This document shows, piece after piece, positions 8,049 through 16,266 of a DNA stretch of 64,000 nt. How positions within the stretch are numbered: the stretch's first letter is position 1; each line of letters begins with the position of its first letter. The stretch is from Pseudomonas gingeri (GTDB lineage Bacteria; Pseudomonadota; Gammaproteobacteria; Pseudomonadales; Pseudomonadaceae). The stretch spans positions 186,001 through 250,000 of the forward strand of contig NZ_JACAQA010000003.1 in NCBI RefSeq assembly GCF_013385425.1. Reading direction: 5' to 3'. The notes beneath the pieces were generated by a model. That model did no database searches. It was not told the DNA's origin and saw nothing but the letters and a program-made list of their open reading frames with translations. The position numbers were made by a program, and so were the translations under genes.

Positions 8049-9389
8049 TCAGTCCCGAGTGGCGTCGAATATCATGATTTCAACAGGTTCGACCCTTGCA
8101 CTGCCCGGTGGCATATACAGGCACAGGTCGGTATCAGGTGCGAACCAATCACCCGCGGCCTGCAAGGTGAACAGACGAATATCCTCGGCAACGCCGTAGG
8201 CGACCTGGTCATTGCGCCCCAGCACGTTGAACGCCAACCCATGGGAGCGCTGCTGGATCAGGGGCGGCAATTGTGCCCGAGAGGCCCTGAAAGCGTTTTG
8301 CAGCCAATCCCCCGCCGCCTGTGGCGTGGCGCCGGAAGGCATGCGCAGGCCGATGACCAACTGTTGGATCGGCGTCTGGCGGTCCAGCAGGGCGATGGAG
8401 AAATGCTTGTCCTTGTAGTCGAAACTGCGTCGAGTGTAGCTGGCGCGAATGTTGTTGAGCTGGCCTTCGATCCAGTCAAGCACCTGGGCGAAGCCTGGCA
8501 GCATATCGTCGAACAGCAAGGGGCTGAAACGGGGCAGTGTCTCTTCCGGCTGCAAGCCGTATAGCGCACCCACCAGGCCGGTCAATTGCAGGTACAGCGC
8601 CATCGGTGAAGCAACACCGGTATCCAGCGTGGCTTGCAACTCCGGGAGCCGGGAGCCGATCGCGACCAACTGGCCGCGCAGTTCAGCGCCCTCCAGGGTC
8701 TTGCCGGCGTCCTGCGCCAGGCGCCAGCGGCCTTTGAGGAAATCGCATTTGCTGCGGGCCAGCAGGCACGCCTTGCTGATCCTTTCGCCGATCACCGAGT
8801 CCGGGGTCAACACAGGGCAGGGCGGCACGTAGTCGAGTTGGCTGAACACACCGCCCGAATGGCTGATGCGCAGCAATGGCAGGCAGATCGAGTCGGAGAG
8901 TTGGTTTTCCGTGACCAGCCGCACGATGGGGCGCCAGACACATACGGTGTCGGGCGTCGGGGCGTCGCTGCCGTTCAGGTCCACGGCGTTGATATTGAGC
9001 GAACGCAGCCGGCCACTGACCTCGCCCAGCAGCCCGGCACGCCACAGCGGATCGACCGCCAGGTAAACCATCAGGGTGCTCTGCTTCTGGAAATCATCGG
9101 CAGTCAGCTTGAGTTCGAGCGGATAGTGCTCTTTGTCCTTGACGGCATCCAGGTCGACCACCAGACCGTCGGGCATTACGGCCTCGAGTGCCTTGACGGT
9201 GATTTTGCCGCTGTCCTCTACCAGTAATTCAATGTACTGCACACCCCAGTACCAGGGCCTGGCATTGGCTGCGAGCCGGGCACTCACGCCCTCGGCACGC
9301 AAGCTCTGCAACTGGAAATGTTGTGGCAGCAGATGCATGCCTTCACTCCAACAGATCGCATCCGGTATAGCATCCGGTATAGCGCGCAT
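8049..9389 (-). CDS. tssK: Type VI secretion baseplate protein TssK
   Basis: The 446-residue protein has the TssK N-terminal signature WSEGMHLLPQHFQLQ. TssK is the trimeric adaptor that links the baseplate (TssE, F, G, VgrG) to the TssL-TssM membrane complex. The extreme N terminus has a doubled IPDA unit caused by a 12-bp tandem duplication in the DNA (9359-9382 region), which may shift the true start. A GTG or later ATG cannot be excluded, but the conserved WSEGM segment begins only 14 residues in. Confidence 0.95.
   Translation of the reverse strand: MRAIPDAIPDAICWSEGMHLLPQHFQLQSLRAEGVSARLAANARPWYWGVQYIELLVEDSGKITVKALEAVMPDGLVVDLDAVKDKEHYPLELKLTADDFQKQSTLMVYLAVDPLWRAGLLGEVSGRLRSLNINAVDLNGSDAPTPDTVCVWRPIVRLVTENQLSDSICLPLLRISHSGGVFSQLDYVPPCPVLTPDSVIGERISKACLLARSKCDFLKGRWRLAQDAGKTLEGAELRGQLVAIGSRLPELQATLDTGVASPMALYLQLTGLVGALYGLQPEETLPRFSPLLFDDMLPGFAQVLDWIEGQLNNIRASYTRRSFDYKDKHFSIALLDRQTPIQQLVIGLRMPSGATPQAAGDWLQNAFRASRAQLPPLIQQRSHGLAFNVLGRNDQVAYGVAEDIRLFTLQAAGDWFAPDTDLCLYMPPGSARVEPVEIMIFDATRD
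9359..9382. repeat. 12-bp perfect tandem duplication at the 5' end of tssK
   Basis: The 12-base unit GCATCCGGTATA occurs twice in direct succession and is followed by a third partial copy starting GC. It adds four residues (IPDA) to the N terminus of TssK. Such a repeat can expand or contract by replication slippage without breaking the frame. Confidence 0.8.
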
Positions 9390-9421
9390 CCTTCACTCCT
9401 AGCCTTCCTGGAATACGGGTT

Positions 9422-9892
9422 TCACTGGCCCTGGGCGTCGAGCAGGCGCATCTCGCGGGCGCCGACCTTGAGCCAGATATCCGTTTGTTTGTCGAGCAAC
9501 AATCGGTGTGCGCCCGGTGTACTGTAGCCCGCGAACAACAACACGCCTTCAGCCTTTTCACCTTGCAGGGGATTGCTCGCGAACGTCACCAGGTTCCCCG
9601 GAACCACCTCCAGGCTCCAGATGTTGAAACCCTGGGGGAAATCGCGGCGTAGCTGCTCTCGCTGGGCGAACCACTGGTTGGCCGGCGTGCCCTTGAGACG
9701 CTCGAGTAATTGCGGATCGGCGACAGCGACGAAATCCAGGGGCAGTGGTGTGTCGCTGTTGGCTTTGGGCTCGACATCGACTATGACTTTCTGTAGCGCG
9801 ACCTTGGGCGCGAACAGGCTGCAACCACTTATCTGAAATATCATGAAAAAAGCTAGCGCGCAGCTGCTACCGAGGAACTTAATTCGCTTCAT
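9422..9892 (-). CDS. tssJ: Type VI secretion outer-membrane lipoprotein TssJ
   Basis: The 156-residue product has a signal peptide ending in the lipobox ISGC, with Ser after the Cys, fitting outer-membrane sorting. The rest is a beta-sandwich-like sequence with the VVPG and DIWLKVG segments of TssJ. TssJ anchors TssM to the outer membrane. The ATG at 9892 is used; three extra upstream codons would need a TTG start. It is the first gene of the left arm and is transcribed divergently from tssB. Confidence 0.9.
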   Translation of the reverse strand: MKRIKFLGSSCALAFFMIFQISGCSLFAPKVALQKVIVDVEPKANSDTPLPLDFVAVADPQLLERLKGTPANQWFAQREQLRRDFPQGFNIWSLEVVPGNLVTFASNPLQGEKAEGVLLFAGYSTPGAHRLLLDKQTDIWLKVGAREMRLLDAQGQ

Positions 9893-10061
9893 AGGATTCA
9901 AATATAGGTTTTGCCAGATATTTCTTGCTTGTCTTATAGACCTCTTCTAAGGTTTTGGACAGTCGATTTTCCTACAGAAAATTCGCACTCAAGCCGTCGG
10001 AAAAGGTTTATACCACCAGGAGCGCGTTGCCGTTCGGTAGGCGCGCCAGAAGGAGAAGGGC

Positions 10062-10733
10062 ATGGCCGCTAATCAGGAAAGCAAGCAGAAGTACTTGGGT
10101 CGTAACCGCCCCCCGCGTGTGCAAATCACTTATGACGTAGAAATCGGTAACGCCTTCACCAAAGAGGAACTGCCGCTGGTGGTGGGCATCCTGTCCGACC
10201 TCTCCGGCAACAACCAGCCGAACAAACCCGATCCACTGTCTTCGCGCGGTTTTGTCGACATCGACCGGGACAGCTTCGACACGGTGCTGAGCCGGATCAA
10301 CCCGCAACAAAAGTTCAAAGTCGCGAACCTGATCGATCCCCAAAAAGTAAACGACGGCCTGTGGGCCGAGCTGTCCTTCAAGACCATCGAAGATTTCAGC
10401 CCGGAAAATATCGTTTCCCAGATCGATGGACTCAAAGACCTCTACAACAAACGTCAGAAGCTGCAGGACCTGCTGATCAAGCTCGATGGCAATGACGATC
10501 TGGACCGGAGCCTGATTGCCAGGCTGCACGATGACGCGGCGATTCTGGCCTTCAAGGGCGACCTGCAAAAGGCCCTCGCGCCGCCAGCAGCGGACCCCGC
10601 AGCGATTGTCGATCCTGCCAAGACCGACCCCGCGGCCGTCGTCGACCCGGTCAAGGCTGACCCCGCAGTGGCGCCCGTGGATCCCAACAAGCCCGTGGAC
10701 CCCGCACCGGTTGTCGATCCTACCAAATCCTAG
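10062..10733 (+). CDS. tssB: Type VI sheath small subunit TssB (VipA) with Asp-Pro repeat tail
   Basis: Residues 1-175 are a standard TssB (RPPRVQITYDVEIG, VVGILSDLSG). TssB and TssC build the contractile sheath. The protein is 223 residues, about 50 longer than usual. The extra part, from residue 178, is four degenerate repeats of about 11 residues built on DPAxVVDPxK. The start ATG follows AGGAGAAGGG. It opens the right arm and is followed by tssC after 31 bp. Confidence 0.95.
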   Translation: MAANQESKQKYLGRNRPPRVQITYDVEIGNAFTKEELPLVVGILSDLSGNNQPNKPDPLSSRGFVDIDRDSFDTVLSRINPQQKFKVANLIDPQKVNDGLWAELSFKTIEDFSPENIVSQIDGLKDLYNKRQKLQDLLIKLDGNDDLDRSLIARLHDDAAILAFKGDLQKALAPPAADPAAIVDPAKTDPAAVVDPVKADPAVAPVDPNKPVDPAPVVDPTKS

Positions 10734-10745
10734 TTGATCAGCTCC

Positions 10746-10757
10746 CCTCCATGGAGG
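10746..10757 (+). promoter_or_regulatory. Self-complementary sequence covering the tssC ribosome binding site
   Basis: CCTCCATGGAGG is a perfect 12-bp palindrome whose right half is the Shine-Dalgarno sequence of tssC, seven bases before the ATG. In RNA it could fold on itself (4-bp stem) or pair between molecules. A modulatory effect on translation is possible but unproven. Confidence 0.35.
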
Positions 10758-10764
10758 AATCGCG

Positions 10765-12387
10765 ATGCCTAATGACCCCGCTTTGACGCCCGCAACCACG
10801 CCGGCGGCGGCCGCACCAACGGCCGACCAGACAGCTCCAACCCCACTGCTTGAAAGCATCGTCCAGGCGATGATCCTGGGTGCCCAGGATGGCGTCCAGA
10901 AGAAGTATGCCCAGCAGATGCTCAGCGTCTTCGCCGACGAAGTGGGCGAAAAGAATGTCCAGGCCGACGAGAACATGCTGACCACCATCAGCAAGCGTAT
11001 CGCCGATCTCGACACGCTGATCAACGCCCAGCTCAACCTGGTGCTGCACGATCCGTCGTTCCAGGCCCTGGAAGCGTCCTGGCGTGGCCTGCACCAATTG
11101 GTGATGAACACCGAAACCGGTGAATCCCTGAAGTTGCGCCTGCTCAACGTCACCAAAAGCGAACTGCAACAGGACCTGGAGAAAGCCATCGATTTCGACC
11201 AGAGCGTACTGTTCAAGAAGGTCTACGAGGAAGAGTACGGCACCCTCGGTGGCAGCCCGTTCAGCCTGCTGATGGGCGACTATGAATTCGGTCGCAACAG
11301 TGTCGACGTCAAGATGCTCACCAACCTGTCGGGTGTCGCGGCGGCGGCCCATGCGCCGTTGATCACGGCGGCCAGTCCGGCCCTGTTCGACCTCAAGACC
11401 TTCGCCGACCTGGGCGTGCCCCGTGACCTGAGCAAGGTTTTCGAAAGCGGCGCGCTGATCGAGTGGAACGCGTTCCGCAAGACCGAGGACTCGCGTTATG
11501 TGGCCATGGTCCTGCCGCATTACCTGTCGCGTCTGCCGTACGATCCGCTGAACAATCCGGTACCGGGGATGTCGACCTTCGTCGAGGACGTCAACACCAC
11601 CGCCGGGGCGACGGCGGCGGCAGCGGCCATTGCCGCCGTTGCGGCGGCCAAAGCCTCGGGCGTACCGCCTGAGAGCGCCGATGTCGATGCGCAAAAGATG
11701 GTCGAGCCCGACTCGGCGAAGTTCCTCTGGGGCAACGCCGCCTGGCTGCTGACCCAACGTATCACCAACGCCTTTGCGCAGTACCGTTGGTGTGCCGCGA
11801 TTCGCGGAACGGAAGGCGGCGGTACGGTCAGCGATTTGCCGGTGTACCAGTTCAATACCCAGGTCGGCGACCTGGCGATCAAGTGCCCGACCGAAGTGGC
11901 GATCACCGATCGCCGGGAAAAGGAACTCGACTCGCTGGGCTTCATCGCTTTGTGCCATCGCAAGAACAGCAATGTCGCGGTATTTTTCGGTGGCCAGACC
12001 ACCAACAAACCGCAGACCTACAACACCTTCGAGGCCAACGCGAACGCACGGATTTCCGGCATGCTGCCGTACATCCTGGCCGCCTCGCGCTTTGCCCATT
12101 ACCTGAAGGTGATCTTGCGCGACAAGGTCGGCAGCTTCGCCACCCGCGACAACGTGCAGACCTACCTCAACAACTGGATCGCCGACTACGTGCTGATCAA
12201 TGACAACGCCCCCCAGGAAATCAAGGCGCAGTATCCGCTGCGGGAAGCCCGGGTCGATGTCAGCGATGTGCCTGGACGTCCCGGCAGCTACACCGCCACG
12301 GTGTTCCTGCGGCCGCACTTCCAGTTGGAAGAGCTGACCGCTTCGATCCGCCTGGTCGCCGCGCTGCCGGCACCCGCCGCGGCCTGA
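10765..12387 (+). CDS. tssC: Type VI sheath large subunit TssC (VipB) with Ala-rich insert
   Basis: The 540-residue protein carries the TssC core, including LLMGDYEFG, PHYLSRLPYDP, FLWGNAAW and WCAAIRG-EGGG. It is about 40-50 residues longer than usual. Part of the excess is an Ala/Pro/Thr-rich N terminus (residues 4-25) and part is an insert at about residues 277-313, with a long Ala run, between the NPVPGM and FLWGNAAW segments that are normally close together. With TssB it forms the contractile sheath. Confidence 0.95.
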   Translation: MPNDPALTPATTPAAAAPTADQTAPTPLLESIVQAMILGAQDGVQKKYAQQMLSVFADEVGEKNVQADENMLTTISKRIADLDTLINAQLNLVLHDPSFQALEASWRGLHQLVMNTETGESLKLRLLNVTKSELQQDLEKAIDFDQSVLFKKVYEEEYGTLGGSPFSLLMGDYEFGRNSVDVKMLTNLSGVAAAAHAPLITAASPALFDLKTFADLGVPRDLSKVFESGALIEWNAFRKTEDSRYVAMVLPHYLSRLPYDPLNNPVPGMSTFVEDVNTTAGATAAAAAIAAVAAAKASGVPPESADVDAQKMVEPDSAKFLWGNAAWLLTQRITNAFAQYRWCAAIRGTEGGGTVSDLPVYQFNTQVGDLAIKCPTEVAITDRREKELDSLGFIALCHRKNSNVAVFFGGQTTNKPQTYNTFEANANARISGMLPYILAASRFAHYLKVILRDKVGSFATRDNVQTYLNNWIADYVLINDNAPQEIKAQYPLREARVDVSDVPGRPGSYTATVFLRPHFQLEELTASIRLVAALPAPAAA

Positions 12388-12400
12388 TCCATGCCATGCA

Positions 12401-12421
12401 GCCCGCCGTGACCCGGCGGGC
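12401..12421 (+). terminator. Stem-loop between tssC and hcp
   Basis: GCCCGCCG (12401-12408) pairs with CGGCGGGC (12414-12421) around a 5-base loop. No real T-run follows. It probably acts as a partial terminator or as an RNA-stabilising hairpin that sets Hcp expression apart from the sheath genes. Confidence 0.5.
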
Positions 12422-12458
12422 CCTCCATTTCTGCTAGTCGTGCAAGGAACAACACCCC

Positions 12459-12959
12459 ATGGATGCAATTATTCTCGACCTGGGCACCACGATCAAAGGC
12501 GACTCCCTGCTGGAAGGCTATGCCGACAAGATCGAAGTCATGTCCTACAGCCACAACGTGGCCATGCAGGTCACCAACGATGTCAGCAACTCGGAACGTA
12601 CCTCCGGCAAGCCGCATATCGGTGAGTTCACCCTGACCAAATTCGTCGACTCCGCCACCCCGAGCATCAACGAGTACTGCTGCGGCGGCAAGCCGATCGC
12701 CGAGGTCAAGGTCACCGTCGGCCGTAACGCCGCCGAGAGCAACGGCCAGTTGATGCCGTTCATTATCTACACCCTGACCAACGTGGTGGTCTCCAACGTC
12801 AGTGTCAGCGGCGGCGCCGGTGGCAAGCCAGTGGAAACCCTGTCGCTGAACTTCACCAAGATCAAGTGGGAACTGACCGCCCAGAAAGACGACGGCACCA
12901 AGGAAGGCACTGCAGCCTCCACCTGGGACCTGGCGGCGAACAAACTCATCAAGGGTTGA
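12459..12959 (+). CDS. hcp: Type VI secretion tube protein Hcp (TssD)
   Basis: The 166-residue protein has the Hcp pattern: start MDAIILDLG, the MSYSHNVAMQ segment, HIGEFTLTKFVDSATP, and a C-terminal W-LAANK strand. Hcp hexamers stack into the inner tube and carry small effectors. The gene has its own ribosome binding site (GCAAGGAAC) after a hairpin separating it from tssC. No toxin domain is fused to it. Confidence 0.95.
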   Translation: MDAIILDLGTTIKGDSLLEGYADKIEVMSYSHNVAMQVTNDVSNSERTSGKPHIGEFTLTKFVDSATPSINEYCCGGKPIAEVKVTVGRNAAESNGQLMPFIIYTLTNVVVSNVSVSGGAGGKPVETLSLNFTKIKWELTAQKDDGTKEGTAASTWDLAANKLIKG

Positions 12960-12989
12960 TCGCCTGTTTTCATCCGGTTGGAGATTTTC

Positions 12990-13409
12990 ATGCGTGTTGC
13001 GCTGTTCGACCTCCTGGCGGGGGACACGGAGGGCTACTTCGATGCCCGTGATCCGTTGCGGATCGTCGAGTCCATTCGCCTTGAGCTGGAGCGCCTGCTC
13101 AATACCCGGCGCACCGAACGGGTTCATGGGTTCGCCCCGACCATCATCGATTACGGGATGAGCGACTGGAGCACCCTGTATGCCGACCGTGAAGAGGATC
13201 ATCGCATCCTGATTCGCGATATACGGAAGGCCATTACCCGTTTCGAACCACGCCTGGCGCTGGAAGACGTCGATGTACAGGCGCTGCCGGGGCAACGTAC
13301 ACGCATGACGGTGCGCGTGATGGGGCATGTCCGGGGCCTGGACACGGCCCCGAACATGTCGTTCGTCCTGGAGCTGGGTGAAAGCGGCTTCGAGGTCAGG
13401 CATGAGTGA
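12990..13409 (+). CDS. tssE: Type VI baseplate protein TssE
   Basis: The 139-residue gp25-like protein contains RVALFDLLAG, the SIRLELERLLNTRR segment and YGMSDWSTLY, all typical of TssE. The ATG at 12990 follows TTGGAG; an upstream TTG at 12978 would overlap that ribosome binding site. Its last 8 bases overlap tssF. Confidence 0.93.
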   Translation: MRVALFDLLAGDTEGYFDARDPLRIVESIRLELERLLNTRRTERVHGFAPTIIDYGMSDWSTLYADREEDHRILIRDIRKAITRFEPRLALEDVDVQALPGQRTRMTVRVMGHVRGLDTAPNMSFVLELGESGFEVRHE

Positions 13410-15201
13410 TTCGATTGATGCCCGACTGCTGGATTACTATCAGCGCGAATTGACCTGGCTGCATCGTGCCGGCAGCGACTTCGTCGAGAACCATCCGAGT
13501 CTGGCCAGCAGCCTGAAGCTGTCGTCCAGTGGCTCCCAGGACCCCCATGTCGAACGCTTGATCGAAAGCTTCGCCTTGCTCGCCGCGCGCTTGCAACGCC
13601 GGCTCGACGACGGTTACTCCGAATTCAGCGACGCCTTGCTGGAACAGCTGTATCCGATGGCGCTACGGCCGATGCCGTCCTGCGCCATCGTGCAGTTCGG
13701 GCCGGACCCGAGCAAAGGCAGCCTGGCCGCCGGCTATCACCTGCCGCGTGGTACGCAAGTGTTCAAGGCCCCGCAGAAAGAGCAGCTCGACAGCCTGTAT
13801 TTCCGCACCTGCGCCGATGTCACCCTATGGCCCCTGGAGGTTCAGGACGCCAGCCTGATCGAAGGCAGCGCCGCGCAGTCGGTCACCGGGATCGCCAATG
13901 CCGAGGCGGCACTGCGTCTGGTGTTGAAATGCAACAATGGCAAGCCCTGGAGCGAATTGCCGATCCAGACCTTGCGCATTCACCTGGCGGGGCCTGCGGG
14001 TAATCGTTCCCAACTCTATGATCTGCTGGCCGCCCATAGTCTGGATATTGTCTGCGGCTTGCCCGGCAGCCTCGGCCAGCCACTCGGGGTCCGGCCTTTG
14101 CCAGCCGGTTATGACGATAACCAGCGGCTGTTGCCGGAGGAAGACGGCGTGCACCCCGGGCTGCACTTGTTGGTGGAGTATTTTGCTTTTCCGGAGAAGT
14201 TCGCTTTTTTCGATCTCGCCCTGAAGATCCCGCCGCAGGCTACGGATCTGCTCGAGGTCTATGTCGCCTTCGATCGCGCCCCCGACAGCCGTATCAGCCT
14301 GCAACGCGAAGATATCGCCCTGGGCTGTACGCCGGTCATCAATCTGTTTTCCCGTACCGCTGAAACCCTGCGCCCGGACGGCACGCAAAGCGAATACCGT
14401 TTGGTAGCCGACTCACACCGTGACAACAGTGTTGAAATCCACAGCATCCGCAAGCTGGTGGCCGGTACCGCCAACGGCTACCAGACCGTGCCGCCGTACT
14501 ACGGCTACCAGCATGGGCAAGGGGAGGATGGCCTGTTCTGGCACGCCCGGCGGATCAGTGCCCCCGGTCACTCGCGAGCCGGCACCGACATGATCCTGAG
14601 CCTGGTGGACAGCCAGTTCCAGCCGCGCTCCGCGTCGCCTGACGACACCTTTACCGCGCAGGTCTGGTGTACCAACCGGCATATGGCGCAAAACCTGTTG
14701 ACCGGCACCTCCTTGAAGTTCGAACGTAGCGGTCCGGTGGCCACCATTGCCTTGCTGAAAAGCCCCACGCCGCAATCACTGCCCGACCTGGAGGGGTCTT
14801 CACGCTGGCGCCTGATCTCGCAACTCAACCTCAATCATCTGTCGTTGACCGAAGGCCCCCAGGCCCTGGAGGCCCTCAAGGAGATGCTGATTCTGCATAA
14901 TCTGCGCGACGAGCCCTCGGCTCGCCTGCAGATCAATGGCATTCTCTCGCTGAAAACCGAACGGGTTGTCGGCCGTGTCGGCAAGGATGCCTGGCGCGGC
15001 TGGCGCAACGGCCTGGAGGTTCATCTGGAACTGGATCCGAGCAAGTTTTCCGGTAGCAGCCGGGTGCTGTTCTCCGGGGTACTGGCGCACTTTTTCGCGC
15101 TGTATGCCAATGCCAACTGTTTTGTTCGCACCGTGCTGGTAGAGGGCGATAAGGAGATCAAGCAATGGAGTCCGAGCAGCAACCCCATCCTGGCTCTCTA
15201 G
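13402..15201 (+). CDS. tssF: Type VI baseplate protein TssF (VasA)
   Basis: The 599-residue protein begins with the family signature LLDYYQRELTWLHRAGSDF, followed by HVERLIESFALLAARLQRRLDD. TssF and TssG form the wedge of the baseplate around VgrG. The start at 13402 overlaps the tssE end, and the 3' end overlaps tssG by 37 bp, so translation is probably coupled across tssE-F-G. Confidence 0.95.
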   Translation: MSDSIDARLLDYYQRELTWLHRAGSDFVENHPSLASSLKLSSSGSQDPHVERLIESFALLAARLQRRLDDGYSEFSDALLEQLYPMALRPMPSCAIVQFGPDPSKGSLAAGYHLPRGTQVFKAPQKEQLDSLYFRTCADVTLWPLEVQDASLIEGSAAQSVTGIANAEAALRLVLKCNNGKPWSELPIQTLRIHLAGPAGNRSQLYDLLAAHSLDIVCGLPGSLGQPLGVRPLPAGYDDNQRLLPEEDGVHPGLHLLVEYFAFPEKFAFFDLALKIPPQATDLLEVYVAFDRAPDSRISLQREDIALGCTPVINLFSRTAETLRPDGTQSEYRLVADSHRDNSVEIHSIRKLVAGTANGYQTVPPYYGYQHGQGEDGLFWHARRISAPGHSRAGTDMILSLVDSQFQPRSASPDDTFTAQVWCTNRHMAQNLLTGTSLKFERSGPVATIALLKSPTPQSLPDLEGSSRWRLISQLNLNHLSLTEGPQALEALKEMLILHNLRDEPSARLQINGILSLKTERVVGRVGKDAWRGWRNGLEVHLELDPSKFSGSSRVLFSGVLAHFFALYANANCFVRTVLVEGDKEIKQWSPSSNPILAL

Positions 15202-16265
15202 GCGCGCTGCTGCGTCAGGTCCCCCAGCGTTTCGAATTGCTGCAAGCGTTGCTGATTCTGGAGCGCGAGCAGCAAACGGCTGATTCGCCGGGGACTGGCA
15301 GTGACCTCGAAGAAGAGTTGGCGCGTTTACGCGCGCAGCAAACCGTCGACTCGCTGGGTACCGGCAGTGATCCCGAGCGAGAGGTGGTGCGCCTGCGCGG
15401 GCCGCTGTTGCCGGAGTTCGCACCGAGCGAGATCAGCAGCTTGCGCCAGGTCCCCAATGCGAAAATGCCCGGGTCCCGGCTGACCCTGCACACCCAGGTG
15501 TTCGGCCTCGGCGGCCCGGACGGCCCGTTACCCTATGCCTATCAGGAATGGTTGCAGCAGAGGGCGCGCAACCGCGATCACGGCACGGTGGCGTTTCTCG
15601 ATCTGTTCCAGCACCGCTTGCTGAGCCTGATGTATCGGGTGCAACAACGCCAGCGAGTAGCCTTGCCTTACAGCCAGCCGGCACTCAGCCCGGTGTACCA
15701 ACAGTTGCGTGCCTTGTGCGGGCTGTCGTCCAGCTCCGTGGAGCAGCTGACTGTGCTGCCGGAAAGGGCCCTGATCGCTCGCGCCGGATTGCTGGCCAAC
15801 CGGCGACGATCCCTGGCCGGGTTTCAGAACCTGCTCAAGCACTACTTCGATTTGCCCGTGCAACTGCACGGCTACCAGGGCGCCTGGCAACAGATTGCTT
15901 CCAACGACCAGAGCGTGCTGGGCCGCAAGGGCCGTAACCTGGTCCTGGGACGCAACGCCCTGTGCGGGACCCGGGTCTGGGATGAGCATGCCGGTATTCA
16001 TATCCGCCTCGGCCCACAGGAGCCCGAGATGGCCGAGCGCTTTATGCCGGGCCGGGAGGCTCACCAACAGTTGGCGGCGCTGGTGGCCTTCTATTTTGGC
16101 GCGCAGCTGCGTTGTACGCTGTCCGTGCACGTCACCAGCAGCGCAACCCTGACGATTGGCCGCGAGCAACCTACCGCTCTGGGTCAGGGAACCCGGTTGA
16201 ACCGTGTCGCGCGCACGGGAGATTTCCGGATCGACCTGCGTTTGCACGAAGAGGGAAGTGCCTGA
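15165..16265 (+). CDS. tssG: Type VI baseplate protein TssG (VasB) with internal duplication
   Basis: The 366-residue protein has TssG features: the N-terminal FELLQALLILER region, FGLGGPDGPLPYAYQEWL, and FLDLFQHRLLSLMYR. Between the first helix and the LRGP motif it contains two tandem copies of a 22-residue unit (QQTxDSxGTGSD, acidic, R-L-R). Most TssG proteins have only a short linker here. It overlaps tssF at its start and is followed by tssH one base after its stop. Confidence 0.94.
   Translation: MESEQQPHPGSLGALLRQVPQRFELLQALLILEREQQTADSPGTGSDLEEELARLRAQQTVDSLGTGSDPEREVVRLRGPLLPEFAPSEISSLRQVPNAKMPGSRLTLHTQVFGLGGPDGPLPYAYQEWLQQRARNRDHGTVAFLDLFQHRLLSLMYRVQQRQRVALPYSQPALSPVYQQLRALCGLSSSSVEQLTVLPERALIARAGLLANRRRSLAGFQNLLKHYFDLPVQLHGYQGAWQQIASNDQSVLGRKGRNLVLGRNALCGTRVWDEHAGIHIRLGPQEPEMAERFMPGREAHQQLAALVAFYFGAQLRCTLSVHVTSSATLTIGREQPTALGQGTRLNRVARTGDFRIDLRLHEEGSA
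15270..15401 (+). repeat. Two tandem 66-bp units within tssG
   Basis: Units 15270-15335 and 15336-15401 encode similar 22-residue segments sharing CAGCAAAC at their starts and ACTGGCAGTGA / ACCGGCAGTGA in their middles. They have diverged mainly at third positions, so the duplication is not recent and the copies have been kept as protein. Confidence 0.8.
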
Positions 16266-16266
16266 G

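Noticed and set aside
9893..10061. Sigma-54 promoter between the two T6SS arms
   Set aside because: TGGCA-like sequence is present on the - strand, but the required GC at the -12 position is missing.
10738..12468. Long antisense open frame opposite tssC (576 codons)
   Set aside because: It mirrors the coding frame of a certain gene in high-GC DNA, has no family resemblance and is Gly/Arg/Gln-rich as expected for a shadow.
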